A stretch of DNA of 27,134 nucleotides from Brevundimonas sp. UBA5936 (lineage in GTDB: Bacteria; Pseudomonadota; Alphaproteobacteria; Caulobacterales; Caulobacteraceae). The notes beneath the pieces were generated by a model that saw only the letters and a program-made list of their open reading frames with translations, was not told the origin of the DNA and did not search any database. Within the stretch, counting starts at the first letter, position 1. Each line of letters starts with the position of its first letter. The DNA is taken from the NCBI GenBank assembly GCA_002430835.1, contig DJDA01000072.1, positions 1-27,134 on the forward strand, read 5' to 3'. The position numbers were made by a program, and so were the translations under genes. Below are positions 1 to 7,045 of this stretch, piece after piece.

Positions 1-753
1 GGCACCGTCCATGTGCTGAAGCCCGAGACGCCGTGGGGCAGCGCCAAGCTGGACCGCGCCTTCGCCGGCGCCGACGAATACTGGTTCGAGATCGCCGACC
101 TGAACGACGTGGCCGGCGCCGTGCCGATCATCCAGTCCAAGGGGGTGTCGCCCGACCGTCCCCTGTCCAGCCTGCTGACCGCCGAGGAACAGGCCGACCT
201 CGACGCCGCCGCCCGCTCCATCGGCGCGACGGCGGCCCAGTTGGACCCGCTGCGTCCGTGGTTCGCGGCCCTGCAACTGGCCATGGCCAGCATCACCAAG
301 GCCGGCTACCTGCCGCAGAACGGCGGGGACCAGGTGCTGCACGCCCGCGCCGCCGCGACCGGCAAGCCGATCAAGGGCTTCGAGACCATGCCCCAGCAGA
401 TCGGCTTCATCGCCGACATGTCGGAAGAGGCGCAGCTGGCCATGCTGCGTTCGGGTCTGAAGGAGTTCGATCAGGCGCCGGAGTTCCTGGGCCGCATGGT
501 CGGCGCCTGGTCGACCGGCGACGTCGACGGCCTGGACGCCCTGATCGGCCAGGAGATGAAGGCGGAATCGCCCGAGATGTACGAGGTCATGCTGACGCGC
601 CGCAACACGGACTGGACCAATCAGATCGTGGCTATGCTGGAAGGTTCGGGCACGGCCTTCATCTCGGTCGGCGCCGGCCACCTGGCGGGGGCCGATAGCG
701 TCCAGGCCATGCTGGCCAAGCGCGGCGTCACGGTCGAGGAAGTGCGCGACTGA
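1..753 (+). CDS. TraB/GumN family protein, 5' end outside the window
   Basis: The reading frame is open from base 1, so the gene starts upstream; the visible part is 250 residues. It opens with the family's N-terminal GTVH motif (normally a few dozen residues into the protein, after a signal peptide) and ends with the matching GAGHLAG motif near the C-terminus (about residues 225-231 of the visible part). These two motifs are the usual markers of the TraB/GumN fold (erythromycin-esterase/TIKI-like superfamily), in which conserved His and Glu residues are proposed metal ligands. Bacterial members are mostly exported or lipid-anchored and have no settled substrate; some relatives are metalloproteases. 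The gene stands alone here and is followed by a strong terminator. The family call is firm; the biochemical role is unknown. Confidence 0.85.
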   Translation, partial: GTVHVLKPETPWGSAKLDRAFAGADEYWFEIADLNDVAGAVPIIQSKGVSPDRPLSSLLTAEEQADLDAAARSIGATAAQLDPLRPWFAALQLAMASITKAGYLPQNGGDQVLHARAAATGKPIKGFETMPQQIGFIADMSEEAQLAMLRSGLKEFDQAPEFLGRMVGAWSTGDVDGLDALIGQEMKAESPEMYEVMLTRRNTDWTNQIVAMLEGSGTAFISVGAGHLAGADSVQAMLAKRGVTVEEVRD

Positions 754-780
754 CCCGTCGCGGCCTCTGTCAAAAAATCC

Positions 781-810
781 AAAGGCCCGGTTCGCCGGGC
801 CTTTTCTTTT
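781..810 (+). terminator. Rho-independent terminator after the TraB/GumN gene
   Basis: A perfect 10-bp stem (781-790 with 795-804) closes a TTCG loop, and the descending arm runs into a T-rich stretch (TTTTCTTTT). It sits 27 bases after the stop codon and isolates the gene from the tRNA that follows. Confidence 0.9.
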
Positions 811-848
811 GGCCCGCGCCCTATATCTTCGCCGCTCGCTTCGGCGAC

Positions 849-923
<75 letters not shown>

Positions 924-927
924 ACAC

Positions 928-1434
928 TTAGCTGGATTTCGGCTCAGGTCTTTTCTGCATTTCGAACGACGTCGGAAGCGGAGCGCGTTCGCTCCACTCC
1001 CACCGACCAAGGACGATGATCAAAGACATCAGCAGGAGCGCGAAGTTCACGGACGCCAGGAAGATGTCGCCGTTGAGCGTGTGAAAGACGATCATGCCGC
1101 TGGCGACCGCCAGAACGCCGATGACGCCGATCAGCATGACCGTACGGAACAGCGACCAGGAAATCAGCGGCGCCACGATGAACAGGGCGAGCGCGATCTC
1201 GATCCCGCCGATCACGCGCAGCAGTTCCGTGTCGACCTGGGCCGGCCACGTCATCATCAGGGCCAGCAGGTCATGCTTCTGAGTGAGCTTCGCATATCCG
1301 GCGCCGATGTAGAACATGGCCAGCCAAGCCTGCATCACCCACAGGAACAGGTGCATGTACAGACGTGAACGCCGCGCTGCGGTGGATGTCGGCCCATGAC
1401 GGCGCGGCAGTACGACCCAGGAACGGGGAAGCAT
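928..1434 (-). CDS. DoxX-like small membrane protein
   Basis: From the ATG at 1434 this gives 168 residues with about four hydrophobic helices. The first helix is followed by a GAGYAKL segment, the position where DoxX-family proteins carry a conserved G.xKL motif. A later helix contains GGIEIALAL, also typical (GxxE). DoxX-like proteins are inner-membrane four-helix proteins; some take part in thiosulfate oxidation or redox homeostasis, but most lack a defined role. The start is uncertain. A TTG at 1446 and an ATG at 1356 are alternatives, none with a strong ribosome site. I chose 1434 because the truncated second copy upstream (1663-1791) preserves the same frame and ATG. The 3' end abuts the convergent tRNA-Gly. 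Confidence 0.75.
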   Translation of the reverse strand: MLPRSWVVLPRRHGPTSTAARRSRLYMHLFLWVMQAWLAMFYIGAGYAKLTQKHDLLALMMTWPAQVDTELLRVIGGIEIALALFIVAPLISWSLFRTVMLIGVIGVLAVASGMIVFHTLNGDIFLASVNFALLLMSLIIVLGRWEWSERAPLPTSFEMQKRPEPKSS

Positions 1435-1662
1435 GATCGATCTCAATTGGCGAAAGTTGATGGAAAAAGGTCCGGCCGGCCTGTTCAGGCCTGAGGCTGC
1501 AAAGCGGGGCGACGGAAGCCGGGCCTGGCTCGCCTGACGGACGTGTCGGAAGGGGCTTCATCGCCCGCCTCGCCTATCGGCTGCGCGCGTCGCCAGACGG
1601 CGACGGCGCGCGAAAGCCAGCGCGTGCCGTCGCCCGGCGTTTGGGCGATGCACCCCCAGCAG

Positions 1663-1791
1663 GTGAATGTAGAACATGGCCAGCCAGGTCTGCATGACCC
1701 GCAAAACCAACTGCATGTACGGAGGTGAAGGTCGCGCGAAGCGTGTCGGCTCGCGATCGCGCGATGTGGCCGGCCAAGAACGAGAACGCAT
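1663..1791 (-). pseudogene. Truncated duplicate of the 5' end of the DoxX-like gene
   Basis: From an ATG at 1791 the frame reproduces the first roughly 45 residues of the neighbouring DoxX-like protein (about 24 identical), including MQxWLAMFYI at the first helix. The similarity then stops abruptly at about 1663. The frame runs on to 1558 as an unrelated Arg-rich tail with no helices, so no DoxX protein can be made. A run of about 18 bases around TGTAGAACATGGCCAGCCA (plus strand) is shared by the two copies. Similarity also extends weakly upstream of both ATGs, suggesting that a promoter-plus-start segment was duplicated. The 392-bp gap between the DoxX-like gene and the DUF3313 gene holds only this remnant. 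Confidence 0.7.
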
Positions 1792-1838
1792 GGTCGATCC
1801 GATCTGAAAACGGTTACGGAATGGACGGAGACTGTCGA

Positions 1839-2627
1839 TCAGTCCTTCTGGGGGCCGGTCCCGGCCGCTTCGGGAAAATAGAGACCCGTCACGGAATCCA
1901 CGGCCATGCTCGCGGCCATGCGGCCGATGTCACGGCGCGGACCGTAGGCGGCGCAGGGATCCGGGGTGGGGATCTTGATCTTCTTGCGGGCCTTGGTGGC
2001 GAAGGCCTCTCTCACCGCGTCTCCCATCGGCTCGGCCATCTGCAAGGCGTCGCCGACGCGCGAGAGAGAAGGCGTGTCCATGCCCACCACCTGGGCGGTG
2101 CGCGCCCAGGAGATGGCGGCGATCTGGCGTCCGCCGCCCGGCTCCAGCAGTTCCGATTCCACGGCCAGACCGCCGGTCGAGCCCGGCACCCGCAGAGTGA
2201 CGACGGGAACGACGAAACTGCTGGCGGCGCTGACCACGGACCCCGCGCGGCCGGTCGCTTCAAACCGCACAATGGCCGTGCGAACTGTCGCGGTCTTAGA
2301 CGTCGGCGTCGTCACGACGACGAAGCGCTCGCTCACTTCGAAACAGATCTGACGATCCACTTCGCGCAGCACCATAGAACGCTCCGTCGCCGTCAGGCTT
2401 TCGCCGACGTGGGGAGCGAAAACCGCCCTTTCCAAGAAGACGCTGTCGACGCTGTCCGACGCGGCGTCGTCGCGCCGCTGCTGGATCGAAGCCCCCTCGT
2501 TTATGCCGTCGCGCTTCTGCATGTCGGCGTAGTTGCTGAGAAAGCCGGAGTTCGGCGCAGGCTTGGTGCTGCAGGCGGCGAGGCTCGCCGTTGCGAGAAT
2601 GAGGGCGATCATGAGCGCTCTATTCAT
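1839..2627 (-). CDS. DUF3313-like lipoprotein
   Basis: The ATG at 2627 has GGAG eight bases upstream and opens a 262-residue protein with a lipoprotein signal: basic start, hydrophobic core and lipobox LAAC with Cys19. The mature part begins with the SGFLSNY motif typical of DUF3313 proteins. It continues with segments resembling that family: conserved position of the hydrophobic strand before FEATG, then a LAVESELLEPGGGRQIAA strand-turn-strand and an AFATKARKK C-terminal helix. The family is a set of Gram-negative envelope lipoproteins of unknown function. The frame stays open upstream to 2681, but those codons lack a ribosome site. It is divergent from the sigma factor gene at 2829, with about 200 bp between them. 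Confidence 0.8.
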   Translation of the reverse strand: MNRALMIALILATASLAACSTKPAPNSGFLSNYADMQKRDGINEGASIQQRRDDAASDSVDSVFLERAVFAPHVGESLTATERSMVLREVDRQICFEVSERFVVVTTPTSKTATVRTAIVRFEATGRAGSVVSAASSFVVPVVTLRVPGSTGGLAVESELLEPGGGRQIAAISWARTAQVVGMDTPSLSRVGDALQMAEPMGDAVREAFATKARKKIKIPTPDPCAAYGPRRDIGRMAASMAVDSVTGLYFPEAAGTGPQKD

Positions 2628-2717
2628 GAGATATCTCCGGTCGTCATCGTGGCTCACAGCGCCCTGATGTCGGCGCTCCACCAGAGACGCCGCCGTCCCG
2701 GATCCCCCTCAATCGAA

Positions 2718-2778
2718 TTGAAAAATATTCTTCAGGACTCCAATTTCACGCATTGCGAAAAACGTCAGCGCATTGGAG
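2718..2778 (+). promoter_or_regulatory. Possible promoter/operator region of the sigma-factor cassette
   Basis: The divergent spacer carries an AT-rich patch with a TTGAAA hexamer at 2718-2723 and a weak CAATTT-like hexamer about 17 bases later. A 7-bp inverted repeat, CTCCAAT (2738-2744) and ATTGGAG (2772-2778), flanks 27 bases. This is what an operator could look like, but arms this short can arise by chance. No Fur-box-like palindrome was found. Confidence 0.25.
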
Positions 2779-2828
2779 AAGGCCGATTCTGGATATGGCG
2801 GCGTCTGACATCGGGGGTCTATTCGCAC

Positions 2829-3362
2829 GTGACGTCGAATGCGAAAGCTCAACTTCTCGCCGTTTACTTGGAGCGCCGCCCCGCGCTCGTCCGGTTCTTT
2901 GCGACGCGCACCGGATGCCCTGATCGTGCGGAAGACATCGTGCAGGACATCTACGTTAGACTTCAGGCCCTGTCGGACACCTCTGCGCCCGAAATCGCCA
3001 GTCCAGCCGCCTTCCTGTACCGGATCGGCAACAATCTGATGCTGGACGGCGTCCGACGACGACAACGCGCCTCGGCCCGGGACCAGGCCTGGTCCGACGT
3101 TTCGGGCGCGACTGCAGAGGGCGTATCGGTCGCCGACACGCCCTCTCCCGAGGATGCGGCCTGGGCGCGGTTGAAGTTCGACCGGGTCGCCGCAGCTGTC
3201 GAGGAGCTTGCGCCCAATGTCCGCATCGCCCTTCGTCTGCACCGGATCGAAGGCCTGACTCACGCAGAGGTCGCCGCCCGCATGGGTGTCTCGCGCAGCT
3301 CGGTGGAAAAGTACCTGAGCACGGCCCTGGCCCATCTGTTGAAACGGGTCGGATGGCCATGA
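2829..3362 (+). CDS. FecI-type ECF RNA polymerase sigma factor
   Basis: The protein is 177 residues from a GTG at 2829, normal for an ECF sigma factor. Region 2 spans about residues 8-80, with the AEDIVQDIYVRL helix (about 34-45) and the LYRIGNNLMLDGVRRRQR DNA-melting helix (63-80). Region 4 spans about 120-172, with LRLHRIEGLTHAEVAARMGV and the recognition helix SRSSVEKYLSTAL. The order sigma, FecR, receptor is the classic cell-surface signalling arrangement, in which ligand at the outer-membrane receptor is relayed through FecR to free the sigma factor. The frame remains open far upstream (to 1725), but that part overlaps the DUF3313 gene and has the composition of a shadow frame. No clear Shine-Dalgarno site is visible, so the exact start is uncertain. 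Confidence 0.9.
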   Translation: MTSNAKAQLLAVYLERRPALVRFFATRTGCPDRAEDIVQDIYVRLQALSDTSAPEIASPAAFLYRIGNNLMLDGVRRRQRASARDQAWSDVSGATAEGVSVADTPSPEDAAWARLKFDRVAAAVEELAPNVRIALRLHRIEGLTHAEVAARMGVSRSSVEKYLSTALAHLLKRVGWP

Positions 3363-3453
3363 AATCGAGATTTCACCGCTATTCATTGTGGGGCGCCGCG
3401 CGCCGCGACGTCTCTTTCTCTGGACGCCCCCTCGTCCTACGGGCTGAAGCCGC

Positions 3454-4455
3454 ATGACACGCCACACTGCGCCCTTTCCCCAGAGCATCATCGACCAGGC
3501 CTCCGCCTGGGCCGTCCGGCTGGGCGGCGGCGACATGTCCGAGACGGACTACCTGACCCTTGAGGCCTGGCTGGAGGCCTCGCCCGATAATCCCCAGGCC
3601 CTGACGGAAGCCGAGCAGTTGTGGGCGGCGCTGGACGACGATCGCAGCGCGCTGGACGCCGCCTTGACGCAGGCCGCCGCCGTGACAGCGCCTATGCGCT
3701 CGGCCCTCGCCCCCCGCAAGCCCGCGCCCAATCGGCGCTGGCGGTGGGCCGGCGGAGGTCTGGCCGCCGCCCTGGCGGCGGGCCTTCTGCTTCTGCCCCT
3801 GTTGAGCGATCGGACTTCCACCTACGTCACCGCGCCGGGCGAACAGAAGACGGTCAGCCTCAGCGACGGTTCGTCCATCGCCATGAACGGGGGCTCGGAG
3901 CTGTCGGTTCGCTTGTCCGGCAAGGAGCGGCTGGTCGAGATGAAGTCGGCCGAAGCCGCCTTCGATGTGGCGCATGATGCGCAGCGCCCCTTCCGTGTGA
4001 CGGTCGGCGAGAGCCGGATCGAGGTCTTGGGCACGGCCTTCGACGTTCGTCGCGACGGAGGCAAGACGACCGTCAACGTCTCCAGAGGCGTCGTGCGGGT
4101 CTCCGAACTGGCGGACCCCGCCCACAACGTCCGCCTGACCATGGGGCAGGCCGTCACCCTGGTGGACGGCAGCCACGCCCTTGAGGTGACGCAAGGCTCG
4201 ACCGAGACCGCCGGCTGGCGCACCGGGCGGCTGGTCTACGACAACCGCCCCCTGTCGGACGTCGCCGCCGACCTCAGCCGCGCCTATCCGACGCCCGTGC
4301 GCGCCGTCGGCGACGCCGCCGATATCCGCTTCACAGGCACCCTGGTCCTCGACGACCAGGCATCGACCTTGCGTCGTCTCGAGGCCTTCCTGCCCATCTC
4401 CGCATCCCGCGCGGACGGCGCTGTGCAACTCAGGTCACGCGAAGCCGCGCGATGA
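3454..4455 (+). CDS. FecR-family anti-sigma factor
   Basis: The protein has 333 residues. The N-terminal DUF4880-like cytoplasmic segment (about 10-60) has the expected helix pattern AxxWxxRLxxG and LEAWLEASPDNPQAL. A single transmembrane helix lies at about 97-117. The periplasmic FecR domain (about 120-225) contains APGEQKTVSLSDGSSIAMN and IEVLGTAFDVRR, both strongly typical. A DUF4974-like C-terminal region (about 250-325) includes YDNRPLSDVAADLSR. FecR proteins hold the ECF sigma factor and pass on a signal from the receptor's N-terminal domain. The gene starts 91 bases after the sigma gene and overlaps the receptor gene by ATGA (4452-4455), so translation is probably coupled. Confidence 0.93.
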   Translation: MTRHTAPFPQSIIDQASAWAVRLGGGDMSETDYLTLEAWLEASPDNPQALTEAEQLWAALDDDRSALDAALTQAAAVTAPMRSALAPRKPAPNRRWRWAGGGLAAALAAGLLLLPLLSDRTSTYVTAPGEQKTVSLSDGSSIAMNGGSELSVRLSGKERLVEMKSAEAAFDVAHDAQRPFRVTVGESRIEVLGTAFDVRRDGGKTTVNVSRGVVRVSELADPAHNVRLTMGQAVTLVDGSHALEVTQGSTETAGWRTGRLVYDNRPLSDVAADLSRAYPTPVRAVGDAADIRFTGTLVLDDQASTLRRLEAFLPISASRADGAVQLRSREAAR

Positions 4456-6863
4456 TCTGCAGAGGAGGGCGCGGGTTCATCCTGTTCGGCATTGCGTTCT
4501 CGCTGAGCAGCCAGACGGCGCACGCCGGGGAGCGACATCGTCTGTCTATCCCCGCCCAACCGATGACGGCCGCCGTCCTGCAGCTCGGCGTGCAGGCTCG
4601 GGTCTCGATCAACGCCGGAGCCGCCGCCGCCTGCGGTCGATCGCGCGCCGTCCGCGGCCGTCACGACGTTCAATCGGCTCTGCGCCTGATGACGGAGGGC
4701 GGGGCCTGCACCTTCCGGCGCATCGATGATCGAACCTACATCATCACGCCCCGCCCCCAACCGCGCCTCGCGTCCCCTCGCCGGTCTGTTCCCGAGGCCC
4801 CGCCGGTCGAGAACATCCTCTTCGCCGTCGATGACGTCATCGTCACCGCCACGAAACGCGACCTGGCGCTAGCCAACGCGCCATATGCCCTGTCCGCCCT
4901 CGACGGAGACGTCTTCGACGCCGCGGCTCGTCAGGACACCGCCGCCCTCGCCACACGCCTGGCGGGCCTCACCGTCACCAACCTGGGCTCCGGTCGCAAC
5001 AAGCTGTTCGTGCGAGGGCTGGCCGACAGTCCCCTGACCGGCCAGACGCAGGCGATGGTGGGTCTGTATCTCGACGAAACCCGCCTGACCTACGACGCGC
5101 CCGATCCGGACCTGCGCCTGGTCGATCTGGAGCGCGTCGAGCTTTTGCGCGGTCCCCAGGCTGCGCTCTACGGGGCCGGCGCCATGGGAGGCGTGCTGAA
5201 GCTGGTGAGCCGAGCTCCCGAGCTCGACGCCTATGGCGGCAAGGTGTCAGCAGGCCTCAACTTCACCGATGGCTCCATTTTCGGCAATTCCACGGACATC
5301 ATTTTCAACGCGCCGTTGATCCGCGACCGCCTGGCCATGCGCACCGTCATCTACCAGGAAAGGTTCGGCGGCGTCATCGACGACACGAACCTGGGCCTGG
5401 TCGACACCGGCCGCACCGTGCGCTCGGGAACGCGCATGACGTTTCTGTGGCGCATCGATCCCCAGTGGCAGGCGCGGCTCGGCTGGGTGCGGCAGGACAT
5501 CAGGATCAACGACAGCCAGTACGCTTTCGAGGCGCAGGGGCCATACGAACGCGCCCTGTCGAAACGCGAGCCGAGCAACAACAATTTCAGCGGCATGGCG
5601 TTAGCCGTCACGGGGGATCTGAGCTGGGGTCGGGTGAAGATCACCAACGCCTTTCAGGCCCACGAACTGGGGCGTCGCTACGACGCGACCAGGGCTGCGA
5701 GCTCTCTGGGCGCCAGCGACGGGCCGCTGGTCTATGACGAAGCCGACAGCATCGAGGCGGTCGCGCTGGAGGTGTCCGTCGCCACCCATCCTGGCGGCCC
5801 CGTTCAGGGCATCGCCGGCTTCTACGCCTCGCAGTACGAGCACGATCGGGCCGGAGAACTGCTCGATATCGAGCCTGACCAGCAACTGTTTCGAGCCATC
5901 AAGCAGGACAAGACCTGGGAAGCCGCCCTGTTCGGCGAAGCGACCTGGAATCCGTTCGATCGCGTCAAGCTCACGGTCGGCGGGCGCTACTTCGTCGTCG
6001 CGATCCTCTCCCACACCTATCAGCAGAGCCGCGCGTCCGAAGACCGGTTCGAGGGACGACACAAGGATGCGGACTTCGCACTGAAAAGCGTGCTCGAGTA
6101 TGATGTGAGCGACAGCCTGCTCGCCTATGTGCAGCAAAGCCAGGGCTATCGCGTCGGCGGCTTCAACGGCGGCGCGTTGATCGACAAACCGTACGGCCAG
6201 CCGGGCTCCGGCGCGCCGCCCTTCCGCGAATTCGCCCCGGACAGGCTCTACAGTCTGGAGGCGGGCGTTCGCTGGCAAGGCTTCGACAACCGCCTCGCGC
6301 TCCGCGCCGCCGCCTTCCGGACCCGATGGGAAGAGATTCAGTCCGATCGCGTCTCTCCAGACGGCCTTCCCTTCACCGCCAACATCGGCTCTGGCGGCAG
6401 CACAGGCATAGAACTCGAAGGCACCTGGCGCGACGGCCCGTGGCGGCTGGACTTCAACTTCATGGGCAATGACGCCCGCCTGGAGACCGCGGACAGGCAT
6501 TACCCGCTGGAGGAAGGCGGCCACCTGCCCGGCGTGCCGAGGGTTCTGGGCGCCGCCAGCGCTCGCCGCGAGGTGTCGCTGGGCGGCCTGCCCGGATGGG
6601 TCAGCGGTTCGGTCGGCTATGTCGGTCCGTCCAGCCAGCAATTGTCCCCTGTCGCCACGACCCAGATGGGAGACTATGTGACCTCCGAAGTGGCCGCGAG
6701 CGTCGCCATGGGCGCCTGGGACGCCACCCTCCGCATAGACAATCTGTTCAACGGCTCGGGCGACACCTTCGGCTACGGCAACCCCTTCCTCGTTGGACGC
6801 GAGGCCGTCGCCACGCCCCAAAGACCGCGCAGCTTCGCCCTGTCGATGACGCGCAGTTTCTGA
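4452..6863 (+). CDS. TonB-dependent outer-membrane receptor with STN signalling domain
   Basis: The protein has 803 residues. A Sec signal peptide ends at about Ala25 (TAHA). A secretin/TonB short N-terminal (STN) domain follows at about 28-98, containing two Cys (61 and 86) that could pair. The TonB box region is DDVIVTATKR at 127-136. The plug domain covers about 140-260, with LFVRGL and the VELLRGPQAALYGAGAMGG signature. The rest is the 22-stranded barrel, ending in Phe as outer-membrane barrels do. The STN domain and the preceding FecI/FecR genes mark it as a transducer that both imports a ligand and signals its presence. The ligand cannot be read from the sequence; siderophore, heme, carbohydrate or protein are all possible. 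No terminator is visible before the ubiquitin-like gene 179 bases downstream. Confidence 0.93.
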   Translation: MICRGGRGFILFGIAFSLSSQTAHAGERHRLSIPAQPMTAAVLQLGVQARVSINAGAAAACGRSRAVRGRHDVQSALRLMTEGGACTFRRIDDRTYIITPRPQPRLASPRRSVPEAPPVENILFAVDDVIVTATKRDLALANAPYALSALDGDVFDAAARQDTAALATRLAGLTVTNLGSGRNKLFVRGLADSPLTGQTQAMVGLYLDETRLTYDAPDPDLRLVDLERVELLRGPQAALYGAGAMGGVLKLVSRAPELDAYGGKVSAGLNFTDGSIFGNSTDIIFNAPLIRDRLAMRTVIYQERFGGVIDDTNLGLVDTGRTVRSGTRMTFLWRIDPQWQARLGWVRQDIRINDSQYAFEAQGPYERALSKREPSNNNFSGMALAVTGDLSWGRVKITNAFQAHELGRRYDATRAASSLGASDGPLVYDEADSIEAVALEVSVATHPGGPVQGIAGFYASQYEHDRAGELLDIEPDQQLFRAIKQDKTWEAALFGEATWNPFDRVKLTVGGRYFVVAILSHTYQQSRASEDRFEGRHKDADFALKSVLEYDVSDSLLAYVQQSQGYRVGGFNGGALIDKPYGQPGSGAPPFREFAPDRLYSLEAGVRWQGFDNRLALRAAAFRTRWEEIQSDRVSPDGLPFTANIGSGGSTGIELEGTWRDGPWRLDFNFMGNDARLETADRHYPLEEGGHLPGVPRVLGAASARREVSLGGLPGWVSGSVGYVGPSSQQLSPVATTQMGDYVTSEVAASVAMGAWDATLRIDNLFNGSGDTFGYGNPFLVGREAVATPQRPRSFALSMTRSF

Positions 6864-6904
6864 CGGCGCTGGAAAGGTGCGGAAGGTTGTTCGTCGTTCA
6901 GGGG

Positions 6905-6969
6905 TTAATCTCGGTTGGCAAAACGCTAAAATTCCTTGATTCGCGATCAGCGAAATCGACACGATCAAG
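6905..6969 (+). promoter_or_regulatory. AT-rich, palindrome-bearing leader of the ubiquitin-like gene
   Basis: In the 179-bp gap after the receptor gene, the only AT-rich patch holds a possible promoter, TTAATC (6905-6910), 16-base spacer, TAAAAT (6927-6932). Just downstream are nested palindromes: TTCGC-GATCA-GCGAA at 6940-6954, TGAT-N5-ATCA at 6937-6949, and outer arms CTTGAT (6935-6940) and ATCAAG (6964-6969). The arrangement suits an operator overlapping a transcription start, but it does not match a named regulator's consensus. The TGAT/ATCA spacing is one base off an FNR-type site. Confidence 0.3.
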
Positions 6970-7030
6970 CGCAGTGACGACCTGCTTCAGCACTTGGTCG
7001 GGTGGGCCTCATCCTCATCTTCCTCAGCGC

Positions 7031-7045
7031 CGGAGTTCATCTTTG
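7031..7045 (+). promoter_or_regulatory. Ribosome-binding site fixing the TTG start of the ubiquitin-like gene
   Basis: CGGAG at 7031-7035 is followed by a 7-base spacer and TTG at 7043. No such site precedes the ATG at 7112 that encodes ubiquitin Met1. The start is therefore the TTG, and the product carries a signal peptide. The same frame is open far upstream but overlaps the receptor gene. Confidence 0.75.

Noticed and set aside
1725..2828. Long upstream extension of the sigma-factor frame (545 codons in total)
   Set aside because: It is antisense to the lipoprotein gene with a low-complexity His/Arg/Gly composition. The sigma domain begins only after the GTG at 2829.
2700..2828. Fur box in front of the FecI-like gene
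   Set aside because: No 19-bp Fur-like palindrome can be found; the only inverted repeat has 7-bp arms and does not match.
6936..6950. FNR/FixK site before the ubiquitin-like gene
   Set aside because: TTGAT and ATCAG are separated by five bases rather than four and the right half is imperfect.
6596..7042. In-frame extension of the ubiquitin-like gene upstream of TTG 7043
   Set aside because: It overlaps the receptor gene in another frame and would bury the signal peptide. The GGAG site and hydrophobic export signal support the TTG.
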